39,897 nucleotides of DNA, taken from positions 1-39,897 of the forward strand of contig JAUNND010000014.1 of assembly GCA_030531595.1 (NCBI GenBank), given 5' to 3'. A model generated the notes under the pieces. The model saw only the letters and a program-made list of their open reading frames with translations. It was not told where the DNA came from and did not search any database. Position 1 is the stretch's first letter. Each line of letters begins with the position of its first letter. Position numbers and translations under genes: made by a program. Below are positions 32,080 through 39,897 of the stretch, piece after piece. Source of the stretch: Eubacteriales bacterium (lineage in GTDB: Bacteria > Bacillota > Clostridia > Oscillospirales > Oscillospiraceae).

Positions 32080-33504
32080 TCAGAATTTAATGCGCTTTGC
32101 GATATAGCTCTTGACCTCGCTGACGGGAATACGGACCTGCTCCATACTGTCACGCTCGCGGACGGTGACGCAGTTATCCGCCTCGTCGGTCTCGGTGCCG
32201 ACGGTGTTGAAGTCAAAGGTGATGCAGAAGGGAGTGCCGATCTCGTCCTCGCGGCGGTAACGCTTGCCGATGGAGCCGGTCTCGTCGTAATCGCACATAA
32301 ACTCCTTGGAAAGCTCCCGATACAGCTCCATTGCGGGGCCGGTGAGAACTTCTTTCTTGGAGAGAGGCAGAATAGCGCACTTGTAGGGGGCGAGAGCCGG
32401 ATGCAGATGCAAAACGGTACGGACATCATCGTTGCCCTTCTTGTCCTGCCCGACGACCTGCTCGTCGTATGCCTCGCACAGGAAGGCGAGAGCCACACGG
32501 TCACAGCCGAGAGAGGGCTCGATGACATAGGGCACATAGTGCTCGTTGGTGTCCTGGTCGAAGTAGGTCAGATCCTTGCCGGATTCCTCCATGTGTCTGC
32601 CGAGGTCAAAATCGGTACGGTCGGCAATGCCCCACAGCTCGCCCCAGTCGGTGAACGGGAAGGCGTATTCAATGTCGGTGGTGGCTCTGGAATAGAAAGC
32701 AAGCTCTGCCGGCTCATGGTCGCGCAGTCTCAGGTTTTCCTTCTTGATGCCGAGACTCAACAGCCAGTTGATGCAGTAGTCCTTCCAGTACGCAAACCAC
32801 TCAAGGTCGGTGCCGGGCTTGCAGAAGAACTCGCACTCCATCTGCTCAAACTCACGGGTACGGAAAGTGAAGTTGCCCGGGGTTATCTCGTTGCGGAATG
32901 CCTTACCAACCTGACACACGCCGAAGGGCAGCTTTTTGCGCGTTGTGCGCTGGATATTGTTGAAGTTTACGAAAATGCCCTGTGCGGTCTCGGGACGGAG
33001 GTAGCATATAGATGAAGAATCCTCGGTGACACCGATGGAGGTCTTGAACATCAGGTTGAACTTGCGGATGGGGGTGAAATTGTGCTTGCCGCAGACGGGG
33101 CAGGTGATGTCCTCATGCTCTGCGATAAAAGCGTCCATCTCGTCAAAGTTCATTGCGTCAACATTGACTTCGGGGTGCTCTGCGCCGATGAGCTTGTCTG
33201 CGCGGTGACGGGCCTTGCAGGATTTGCAGTCAAGCAGAGGGTCGGAGAAGCTGGAAACGTGACCGGTGGTGACCCAAGTCTGAGGGTTCATGATGATGGC
33301 TGCGTCAAGCCCCACGTTGTAGGGGCTTTCCTGCACGAACTTCTTCATCCATGCCTTTTTGACATTGTTCTTAAACTCAACGCCGAGAGGACCGTAGTCC
33401 CAGGAGTTTGCAAGACCGCCGTAAATTTCGCTTCCGGCGTATACAAATCCGCGGTTTTTGCACAGTGCAACGACTTTGTCCATTTTGTTTTCTATGTTTG
33501 CCAT
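32080..33504 (-). CDS. glyS: Glycyl-tRNA synthetase, dimeric class II type
   Basis: A 474-residue single-chain GlyRS of the alpha2 type. [20 protein letters not shown] marks the N-terminus, and a CXXC pair (CKSC, later CPVC) suggests a zinc insert. [12 protein letters not shown] is motif 2-linked and [14 protein letters not shown] is motif 3. The anticodon-binding domain starts near 375 ([10 protein letters not shown]). No T-box element was found upstream; the leader is short with only a small hairpin (ATCGGA-AA-TCCGAT). Promoter below. Confidence 0.97.
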   Translation of the reverse strand: MANIENKMDKVVALCKNRGFVYAGSEIYGGLANSWDYGPLGVEFKNNVKKAWMKKFVQESPYNVGLDAAIIMNPQTWVTTGHVSSFSDPLLDCKSCKARHRADKLIGAEHPEVNVDAMNFDEMDAFIAEHEDITCPVCGKHNFTPIRKFNLMFKTSIGVTEDSSSICYLRPETAQGIFVNFNNIQRTTRKKLPFGVCQVGKAFRNEITPGNFTFRTREFEQMECEFFCKPGTDLEWFAYWKDYCINWLLSLGIKKENLRLRDHEPAELAFYSRATTDIEYAFPFTDWGELWGIADRTDFDLGRHMEESGKDLTYFDQDTNEHYVPYVIEPSLGCDRVALAFLCEAYDEQVVGQDKKGNDDVRTVLHLHPALAPYKCAILPLSKKEVLTGPAMELYRELSKEFMCDYDETGSIGKRYRREDEIGTPFCITFDFNTVGTETDEADNCVTVRERDSMEQVRIPVSEVKSYIAKRIKF

Positions 33505-33570
33505 ATTTTACATCCTTTCCCACGGCTGGCAGCCGCAGAGATAATATTAATCGGATTTCCGATCTGGATT

Positions 33571-33599
33571 ATTTTATCATATACAACAGAATATAGCAA
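33571..33599 (-). promoter_or_regulatory. Promoter of glyS-nadE
   Basis: On the minus strand TTGCTA (33594-33599) and TAAAAT (33571-33576) are 17 bp apart. Confidence 0.6.
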
Positions 33600-33650
33600 G
33601 ATATTATTATCGGCGGGGGCGGCGGGGGCGGTCATCGCGGCGAGTCATAC

Positions 33651-33679
33651 TTGACAAAACGGAGAAAAGATACTAACAT
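33651..33679 (+). promoter_or_regulatory. Promoter of the ECF S component-coaX operon
   Basis: Perfect TTGACA (33651-33656) and TAACAT (33674-33679), 17 bp apart. Confidence 0.6.
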
Positions 33680-33744
33680 TTATATTGCGCCGCATCCCGT
33701 TTCTTTATACAGAATAAAGGGAGCGACAGCAGGAGGAATTGAAT

Positions 33745-34341
33745 ATGAGATCCACATCCGGTTCGCTGCGTCGGACGACAGAGCTTTCTGTTTTTTCCGC
33801 GCTTATCACGGTACTTGCCGTACTCGGTAATTTTGTGCGCTTCGGCCCGTTTCCCATCACGCTTGCGCTTGCACCGATCGTTATCGGCGCGGCTCTGAAC
33901 GGACCGAGAGCCGGCGCTTTTCTGGGCGGAGTTTTCGGCGTCGTAACGCTGCTCATAGGTCTTCTGGGCTGGGACGGCGGAAGCGTCATGCTGCTTTTCG
34001 GAGCCTCGCCGGTCGTCCTTGTCGTCATGTGCATCGGAAAGGGAGTCCTGGCGGGCTTCCTTGCGGGTCTTGTCTATCGGGGCATTGAGAAGAAAAGCGC
34101 ACTGACGGCTGTTATCCTTGCGGGCATAATCTGTCCCGTCGCCAATACCGGCACATTTCTTCTGACCATGCTCCTCGTTTACCGTGAGCTTCTGGCTCAG
34201 TGGGCAGGCGGCAGCGATGTGCTGACCTATGCACTCTTCGGACTCACCGGCATAAACTTTCTTGTGGAGCTGGGCGTCAACATGGTGCTCTCCTCGGGCA
34301 TCACAACAATTATCCGTTACAGAAAGAAGGGCGCAATATGA
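33745..34341 (+). CDS. ECF transporter S component, probably for pantothenate
   Basis: A 198-residue membrane protein with about six helices. The N-terminal ELSVFSALITVLAVLGNFVR, and LAPIVIGAALNGPRAGAFLG with the loop that follows, are typical of small ECF substrate-binding subunits. ATG 33745 is chosen because AGGAGG lies 8 nt upstream; an in-frame TTG at 33739 is too close. The gene overlaps coaX by 4 bp, which supports pantothenate as substrate (PanT-like), but this is by context only. The energising EcfA/A'/T module is not in the window. Confidence 0.83.
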   Translation: MRSTSGSLRRTTELSVFSALITVLAVLGNFVRFGPFPITLALAPIVIGAALNGPRAGAFLGGVFGVVTLLIGLLGWDGGSVMLLFGASPVVLVVMCIGKGVLAGFLAGLVYRGIEKKSALTAVILAGIICPVANTGTFLLTMLLVYRELLAQWAGGSDVLTYALFGLTGINFLVELGVNMVLSSGITTIIRYRKKGAI

Positions 34342-35102
34342 TACTTGCTCTTGACGTCGGCAATACGAACATCGTTGTAGGCTGCATTGAAAACGGAGAG
34401 ATAAGGAATATTTTCCGCATCAGGACCGATGTAAACCAGACATATATTGAATATGCCGTAAAGCTCAGAGAAATTTTTGAGATATTGAAGGTCGATACCG
34501 ACGCCTTCGAGGGCGCGATAGTCTCGTGTGTCGTACCGCCGGTGACGAAGTCCCTCACGGACGCCGTAAAGCTGCTGACCGGACTCGACTGCAAGGTAGT
34601 CGGCCCGGGCATGAAGACGGGGCTGAACGTCTGCATCGACGATCCCGGCACTCTGGCGGCGGATCTTGCCGTGGGCGCTGTGGCAGCGATCAACTGCTAC
34701 GGTTCTCCCTGCATCATCGTCGACATGGGTACCGCCACGACCATCACTGTCGTTGACGGGAAAAACCGCTTCTTAGGCGGCGCGATCATGCCGGGCGTCA
34801 ATCTCTCCTACTCTGCCCTTTCCAGCGGCACGAGCCTGCTGCCGCATATATCCATTGTTCCGCCGCCCAAGGCTGTCGGCAGCAACACCATTGACTGTAT
34901 GCGCTCGGGCGCCGTTTTCGGAAACGCGGCTATGATAGACGGCATGATCGACCGTATGGAGGAAGAGCTCGGCGTGAAATGCAATCTCGTGGTCACCGGC
35001 GGACTTGCTTCAAGCGTCACAAAGTATTGCCGGCATGAGCTGATATGCGATGACGATCTGCTGCTCAAGGGTCTGTGGATACTCTATAACAAAAATAAGT
35101 AA
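34338..35102 (+). CDS. coaX: Type III pantothenate kinase
   Basis: A 254-residue CoaX. The N-terminal ATP loop ILALDVGNTNIVVG, the second motif IVDMGTATTITVVD and GGAIMPGVNLSYSALSSGTS are diagnostic. It makes 4'-phosphopantothenate for coenzyme A and, unlike types I and II, is not inhibited by CoA. ATG 34338 overlaps the ECF gene stop (ATGA), so translation is coupled; an open frame extends upstream but does not match the family. Confidence 0.95.
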   Translation: MILALDVGNTNIVVGCIENGEIRNIFRIRTDVNQTYIEYAVKLREIFEILKVDTDAFEGAIVSCVVPPVTKSLTDAVKLLTGLDCKVVGPGMKTGLNVCIDDPGTLAADLAVGAVAAINCYGSPCIIVDMGTATTITVVDGKNRFLGGAIMPGVNLSYSALSSGTSLLPHISIVPPPKAVGSNTIDCMRSGAVFGNAAMIDGMIDRMEEELGVKCNLVVTGGLASSVTKYCRHELICDDDLLLKGLWILYNKNK

Positions 35103-35110
35103 AAAATGAC

Positions 35111-35150
35111 GATCCCCCCTGTTTCCGCCCATGGAAACAAGGGGGATCGG
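35111..35150. terminator. Bidirectional terminator between coaX and the spoIIE-cotH transcript
   Basis: GATCCCCC-CTGTTTCC and GGAAACA-A-GGGGGATC form a long stem around GCCCAT. TTTTTT follows on the minus strand, so it best ends the DUF4956 transcript. Confidence 0.85.
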
Positions 35151-35161
35151 ATGCTTTTCTT

Positions 35162-35755
35162 TCAGTTGACCGCCTCGCCGTCATGGGACAGCAGCGACAC
35201 GGAGGCAACGCCTTCAACGCCGGAGAGCTCTTCCACGAGGGAATTGCCGTACTTTCCGACGATAGGCAAAAGCGCCTTTTCCGCGGCGGTATCGGAGCAG
35301 TGCACGACAAGCAGCATCGGGGCGCGGACTGTGGGGATATTGCCGAGTATGATTATGACCGCCGCGACGATCACAGACAGATATATCGCCAGCCTTGTTA
35401 TACCCGCGCCGCAGATGATGCCCACGCTTATCGACCAGTAGAGATACAGAAGGTCGACAGGGTCTTTGATGGCTGTACGAAATCGGACGATCGAGAGTGC
35501 ACCGACCATACCCAAAGACACGACAAGGCTGTACTGAATGGTGATGATGATGCCGCAGGTGACGACTGCCACGCCCACAAGCGATACAGCAAGGCTTGCG
35601 GAAAAGAAAGAGCTTCTCGTCTGTATTCTGTATACGGCATAGATGCACAGACCAAGCACCAGACTTTTCAGCAGCATACCGAGAACATCGGCAGTGCTGT
35701 ACATGGCGTTGAGCTCGCCGGACAGTGTCTTTATAAGCAGTTCCTTAATACCCAT
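35162..35755 (-). CDS. DUF4956 membrane protein
   Basis: A 197-residue protein with four or five helices in the first 145 residues (for example SLVLGLCIYAVYRIQ and LSVIVAAVIIILGN) and the conserved SLGMVGALSIVRFRTAIKDP loop that defines DUF4956. A soluble C-terminal domain follows. DUF4956 genes typically travel with CotH and VTC-like polyphosphate polymerases; here cotH overlaps its start by 11 bp and no VTC gene is seen. Function unknown. Confidence 0.87.
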   Translation of the reverse strand: MGIKELLIKTLSGELNAMYSTADVLGMLLKSLVLGLCIYAVYRIQTRSSFFSASLAVSLVGVAVVTCGIIITIQYSLVVSLGMVGALSIVRFRTAIKDPVDLLYLYWSISVGIICGAGITRLAIYLSVIVAAVIIILGNIPTVRAPMLLVVHCSDTAAEKALLPIVGKYGNSLVEELSGVEGVASVSLLSHDGEAVN

Positions 35756-36971
35756 TTATTTCTCTCCCCGAAAAATCAAATTTTCTGCACAGGTAGTATT
35801 TTGAAAAAGCGGTCATCCTGAGATTTCTTATACTCAGCGCGTTTAGTATGAAGTCCGGAATGAACTCGTCGACCTCGGCATACAGAATCGTATCGCCCGC
35901 CGGTATAAACGCTTTGGCGGGTCTTGTGCGCTCTTTGTCGAAAAACCAGCTGTAATAATAGAGGTCGGCGGGGCATTCCTCACCGTCAAAATATGCCAGC
36001 GATACGCCGGTGTCCTTGTATGTGACGGAATGAAACGGCTCACAGTCGATCCAGATACGTCTGAAAAAGTCAAGACGCTGTGTAAGAAAAGCCTCAAGAT
36101 GCTCCGTATCCGCGCTGCCGTCCGGCAATATCCAGCGTATGGCGTTCATGCGCCGTGAAGGAGAGAGCGTGTCAAGGCAGGTATTTACGGCAAGGAGCAT
36201 TTTTTCCTCAAAATCGGGATATATCTCCTCCGCAAAAACCGAGCGGACATGATCGTAAAACTCTTTGTTTTGCATCAGCAGGTAAAACCACGGCGTCGGC
36301 TCGCCCAGGTAGTTGGTATCGCAGTTATAGTCAAGAAGATTGATGAGGTCTGTCTTTTCGGTACTTAAGGTACCGGAGGAATTGCCGGAGGAGCTGTCAA
36401 AATCCCATACGGGACCGGCATAGATAATATCACTGTCGCTCTTTATATAGAAATACTGGCTTGTCGTCCATGCGTCAAAGTCAGAGAACAGCTCCTCGAT
36501 GATACCCATTTTCGCCCATGACTCGACGTCGATATATTTCTCAAGCTCGGAGAACGTGAAATCGGAACTGATACGCTCCTCAAAGCCGTCGACGATACGG
36601 ACAAACCGCTGTGTCCAGCCGCCGTTGTTCGCTTCCGGCTCAAGTCTCACGAGCTGCTGACCATTTTCGGTTATATGCTCGTTCTCCCTGCCTGTCAGAC
36701 GTATGCCGGCCTCCATTGTAAAAAGAATGCCGTCATCGCCTATATCAACGCGATCCCTGCCGCTCTGCGGTCTTTCGCAAAGAAGGTACGTGCCGTGGTA
36801 CAGCCCGTCAAAATACACGTCGACGAAACGCGACTCCGGTGAGTATTCAAGACCGATCTGTGAGGCATAGTCATAGACGAGCTTGTTTCTGATCCCCGTC
36901 CGGTCGGCGGCGTTGGCAAGAATGACCCATTCGTCCGACTGCCCCATGCCGAAAAGATCCTCGGCAAACAA
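35745..36971 (-). pseudogene. CotH kinase family protein, 5'-truncated
   Basis: The 408-residue frame opens at TTG 36971 (GGGAG 6 nt upstream) with FAEDLFGMG then EWVILANAADRTGIRNKLV. Full-length CotH proteins carry roughly 80-150 more residues before this point, including the GRGNSTW...PKKxYRLKL segment. A stop codon (TGA, 36972-36974) lies directly upstream and none of the other frames of the short gap encodes the missing part. The rest is intact, including the catalytic AGPVWDFDSSSGN. CotH proteins phosphorylate spore coat proteins. Either a decayed gene, or a translated, shortened variant. Confidence 0.75.
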
Positions 36972-37046
36972 TCAAAGCTCCCACGCTATACGCACGAAAA
37001 CGAAGATATGCACTTACCGGCAGGGAAGGGTCTTGACCGTTCCGGG

Positions 37047-37379
37047 TCAGAATATATAAAACAGTAATATCGCTGTCTCAGCCGCGAGAAGTACCGAGAG
37101 AGCGGCGATGATAAAGGTACATTTTCGGCTTAGACCCGACAGCGGCGGCACATAGACCCCCGCTGCCTGTCTTGCTCTTTGCAGCAGCTCCTCCTGCGGC
37201 AGGGCGGAAGAGCTGAAATAATCGTCGCGCATGATGAAAATGACCTGTATGAAGATATCGTTTTTCGGTTTTATTACGATGACGTTATGTGTGCGCCCTC
37301 TGGGAATGTGCTGCCTTTCCGGCACTTTTTCGAGCTCCTCACGAAAAGAGAGGAGCTTCTTTTTTATGTTTTCGATCAT
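37047..37379 (-). CDS. Small tail-anchored membrane protein, unknown function
   Basis: A 110-residue protein that I do not recognise. It starts MIENIKKKLLSFREELEKVP, has a soluble middle with SALPQEELLQRARQAAGVYV and ends in one hydrophobic helix (about 88-110, TFIIAALSVLLAAETAILLF) with no tail after it. Its ATG overlaps the spoIIE stop by 4 bp, so it is translationally coupled to spoIIE. It ends 75 bp before the truncated cotH. It might be the remnant of the missing cotH N-terminal anchor, or a distinct small gene. Confidence 0.6.
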   Translation of the reverse strand: MIENIKKKLLSFREELEKVPERQHIPRGRTHNVIVIKPKNDIFIQVIFIMRDDYFSSSALPQEELLQRARQAAGVYVPPLSGLSRKCTFIIAALSVLLAAETAILLFYIF

Positions 37380-39703
37380 ACCCGTTCCTCCACTCTTACG
37401 GCAACCACCGTCATGTCGTCGTTCGCTCCGTAAAGCCGTTCCGCCTCCTTCAGTGTGGAGCGGGCCAGCGCCTTCATATCCTCGAAGCCTTTACCGAGAA
37501 TGGCCTTGACCCACTCGTCCTCAAGCCCCGCGATCACCCCGTCGGAAGCGATGATCGCCGTGGAGCCGGGATGCAGATGCATACGCACAAGATCGGGCAC
37601 GACGCCGTCGCTGCCGTTCATTCTGGACGAGAGCGGTTCACCGTTGATGCGGCTGACACTCTTCCCGTTCATCACATAGGAGGGCGCGGCGCCGTATTTG
37701 TAAAAGCAGGTGTCGCCCGTGAAGAGGTCAACGCACATCAGATCGACGGTCGCATAGCCCCAGCTGTCGTTGGAGCGCAATAGCATGACGGAATTGAGGA
37801 TCTTCATCGCCACTGCCGGATCAACGCCCGAACGGAGAAACTTTTCAAGGATCTCCACCACCTGATTGGAGTCGCTTGCAGCCTCATCGCCCGTGCCCAT
37901 GCCGTCGGAGAGGATCACACACAGCACTCCGGAGTCGGTCTTGAAGTAGGTGCCCTTATCGCCGCTGACACGCTCACCGCGCTTTTTCATCGCCGCGATT
38001 CCGACGGAAACGGCAAGCGGCTCAGCCTCTATGAGCGTCAGCTTCATGCTCCCTACGCCGCCCTCTGCCGGAACACACAGCTTTACCCCCGCAACGCCCG
38101 AAAGCTTTTCCAGTATTCCGTCGATCTTCAGTAGAGAATTGAGCTGCGGACTTTCAATGATCACCCTTGCCCGCCCTGCCGCGTCGCGGAAGACGGAGGT
38201 CTGCGCCTCAATATCCATGCTTTTAAGAAGCCTTGTCATTCTTCGCTCGGCAAGCGGATCGGAGCCGTTGACGCTGCCCAGCTCGTCCGCCACATGGGAG
38301 AGAATGTGCGCTATATCGCTGTATTGCGACCAGACTACATTGCGGTTTTCCTGCAGATGCGCCTTGAGCTGACGGCGGTAGGAGAAGGAGCGAAGCTCAC
38401 CGTTTACCGCCGCGACGAAGCTTTCAAGATGCGTGCAGCTTTCGCGGAAATATCCGGGAAGGTCTGCCGATTCAAGGCTGCCTTTTTCGCTCATGGCCCG
38501 GGTGGCGTCGTTCATAGCCGAAAGGGTGTCCATAAAATCGCTGTTCCAGCAGCGGTTTTTGTTTTTGCATTCCGCGCAGACCATATCTGCGGCGCGGTCG
38601 AATACGGTGGCGATGTTCTCGTCGTTGAACGGCTCCTCCATATTCCGCCGCACAGTCTCGTAGAGTGTGCCGTAGGCCTGACTCAGATTTCTTACACGCC
38701 CTGCGGCAAAACGGCGCAGTCCCGCCTCTCCGCTGCCTTTTTCGACTGCCTGCAGCATCAGACCGACCCGGTTGAGCACTCTGTTCGGCAGAGCCATATA
38801 TATTACCGAGGCACAGAAGTTTTCAAATAATGCGGTTATGTAAACCTCAGTATTCCATACACAGATAACGCTCAGAGTACCGGCGAGAATAAACGACAGT
38901 GTAAATATAACTTTTCCGCGCTTTCCGAAAGCGCCGGAGAGCAAGCCGGAGAAGGCGTAAGACATTGTATAAAAGGGAGAGCTGATGCGCGTGACATCCA
39001 TCGCCATACCGAACACGGTGCCGACTGCCGCGCCGGTGAGCATCCCGCCGCGATAAGCCGAGGTCATCACGAGAAGAAGCGCAATCACGCGCCCCACTGA
39101 GACGGTTTTGAACAGCACCGCTCTCGCAAATGCCATCAGTGCACAGGCCGCCATGACAAGTACGGCGGTACTGTGCTTAAGCTCTTCGCCTTCGGTCATG
39201 CGGAGAGTATCCGTCAGAGCCTCACGGAAAAAATAAGCCCCGCCGAAGGCCATGACGGTCTCCGGAAAGATCTTTGCATATAAGGGCATAGCCTGTCCGA
39301 GCGCAGGATTGCCCAGAAGAGCGGTCACCGCCATGACGCAGGCGGAGGCGGCAGGCATGAAAAACTCATGCTTTGATATTTTCAGCTCCTGAAACACAAA
39401 GGAGATCGTGTACACGAGCACGGATGCCGCAACATAACGTATGCCCCATTCCAGTCCGCCGCTGAGAAGATAGCCAATAGCCGCTCCCAGCAGCGCGAAA
39501 ACGCCCGTCAGTCCCGCCCCCGAGCACGCCACCATCGCCATACCCAGCGGTGCGCCGGTCTCCAGCACTCTCGCGCACGACATCCCCATGCCCAGCCCCA
39601 TGTAGATCAGACATCGGAAAACGATGTAAAACCTTGCGTCAAGCTTTTTCGACATGTTTCCGCGCCCGAACGATCCGAATTTTCTCCGTCCCTCAAGCTC
39701 CAT
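37376..39703 (-). CDS. spoIIE: Stage II sporulation protein E, PP2C phosphatase
   Basis: A 775-residue SpoIIE. About ten membrane helices span residues 25-310 (for example FYIVFRCLIYMGLGMGMSCA). A cytoplasmic middle with CAECKNKNRCW (about 375) follows. The C-terminal PP2C phosphatase (about 565-770) has the metal-binding aspartates in ILSDGMGTGDEA and NDDMTVVAV. It dephosphorylates SpoIIAA to release sigma-F in the forespore. GGGAGG is 6 nt upstream of the ATG. It is the first gene of the minus-strand run to DUF4956. Its presence marks a spore former. Confidence 0.96.
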   Translation of the reverse strand: MELEGRRKFGSFGRGNMSKKLDARFYIVFRCLIYMGLGMGMSCARVLETGAPLGMAMVACSGAGLTGVFALLGAAIGYLLSGGLEWGIRYVAASVLVYTISFVFQELKISKHEFFMPAASACVMAVTALLGNPALGQAMPLYAKIFPETVMAFGGAYFFREALTDTLRMTEGEELKHSTAVLVMAACALMAFARAVLFKTVSVGRVIALLLVMTSAYRGGMLTGAAVGTVFGMAMDVTRISSPFYTMSYAFSGLLSGAFGKRGKVIFTLSFILAGTLSVICVWNTEVYITALFENFCASVIYMALPNRVLNRVGLMLQAVEKGSGEAGLRRFAAGRVRNLSQAYGTLYETVRRNMEEPFNDENIATVFDRAADMVCAECKNKNRCWNSDFMDTLSAMNDATRAMSEKGSLESADLPGYFRESCTHLESFVAAVNGELRSFSYRRQLKAHLQENRNVVWSQYSDIAHILSHVADELGSVNGSDPLAERRMTRLLKSMDIEAQTSVFRDAAGRARVIIESPQLNSLLKIDGILEKLSGVAGVKLCVPAEGGVGSMKLTLIEAEPLAVSVGIAAMKKRGERVSGDKGTYFKTDSGVLCVILSDGMGTGDEAASDSNQVVEILEKFLRSGVDPAVAMKILNSVMLLRSNDSWGYATVDLMCVDLFTGDTCFYKYGAAPSYVMNGKSVSRINGEPLSSRMNGSDGVVPDLVRMHLHPGSTAIIASDGVIAGLEDEWVKAILGKGFEDMKALARSTLKEAERLYGANDDMTVVAVRVEERV

Positions 39704-39734
39704 TTTGTGCCTCCCGTTTTCTTAAGTTGATATC

Positions 39735-39767
39735 AGTATAGTTTTGCAATTCGGAAAAGACTGTCAC
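39735..39767 (-). promoter_or_regulatory. Candidate Spo0A-dependent spoIIE promoter with 21-bp spacing
   Basis: On the minus strand GTGACA (39762-39767) is followed, 21 bp later, by TATACT (39735-39740). Bacillus spoIIE and spoIIG promoters have the same abnormal 21-22-bp spacing and need Spo0A. TTCCGAA between them is a poor Spo0A box (TGTCGAA, 5 of 7). The rest of 39704-39897 shows no gene. Confidence 0.45.
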
Positions 39768-39897
39768 TCGGTGCTGTTGTAAATCAATTTATTTGCGGGA
39801 GAAATACGGAAACTCGCTGTTGATATGGTGCGTTTTTCGTGGTATAACCCGAGTTTGCCACTTGCAAAAATGAAAAAATCAAACTTTCAGAACTAAT

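Noticed and set aside
33505-33600. T-box riboswitch upstream of glyS
   Set aside because: The leader is under 70 nt and lacks the AGGGTGG...ACCGCG T-box core; only a 6-bp palindrome is present.

Overview
The window looks like chromosome of a low-to-mid GC, spore-forming member of the Clostridia, probably an Oscillospiraceae/Ruminococcaceae-type gut anaerobe. The basis is spoIIE, a class III (Firmicutes-type) fructose-1,6-bisphosphatase, clpE, an MsmX-type sugar ABC operon without its own ATPase, strong AGGAGG ribosome binding sites and TTGACA/TATAAT promoters. GC-rich GTAGGGCGG...CCCGCC palindromes recur between genes. No rRNA, tRNA, phage or CRISPR array is visible. Assignment below class level is inference.

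Layout. 1-4328 (+): an inverted-repeat element, then cvpA-like, clpE, macro-domain and DUF523 genes. 4386-13592 (-): fbp, then a sugar ABC operon (solute-binding protein, two permeases, CutC, UroD-family protein) preceded by a NahK-like sugar kinase. 13664-13894: an unannotated structured small RNA (-) and a direct-repeat operator candidate in front of a small PAS gene. 14281-17753 (-): RsiV-like lipoprotein, MotA/ExbB-like channel and OmpA/MotB-like stator, an apparent non-flagellar ion-driven motor. 18259-20037 (+): a Big2 Ig-like surface protein, followed directly by a 311-bp MITE-like element. 20386-21137 (-): a STAS protein and an S24 peptidase-fold protein without catalytic residues. 21284-23709 (+): plsC, SDR and radical SAM operon. 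23753-25633 (-): glgB. 25767-26939 (+): an orphan CARF nuclease (Card1/Can2, DUF1887-like) whose terminator hairpin is split by a second small mobile element with target-site duplication. 27360-30085 (+): rpsF-ssb-rpsR and htrA. 30197-33504 (-): glyS-nadE. 33745-35102 (+): ECF S component and coaX. 35162-39703 (-): spoIIE, a small membrane protein, a 5'-truncated cotH and DUF4956.

Most promising for new biology: (1) the three-gene lipoprotein/channel/stator cassette, which resembles the ZorAB half of Zorya but lacks Zorya effectors; (2) the orphan CARF nuclease with no CRISPR nearby, and the element inserted exactly into its terminator loop; (3) the structured RNA and 20-bp-phased direct repeats at 13664-13835; (4) the catalytically dead S24 protein with a palindrome over its transcription start; (5) the non-autonomous repeat families, whose hairpin arms co-vary between copies.
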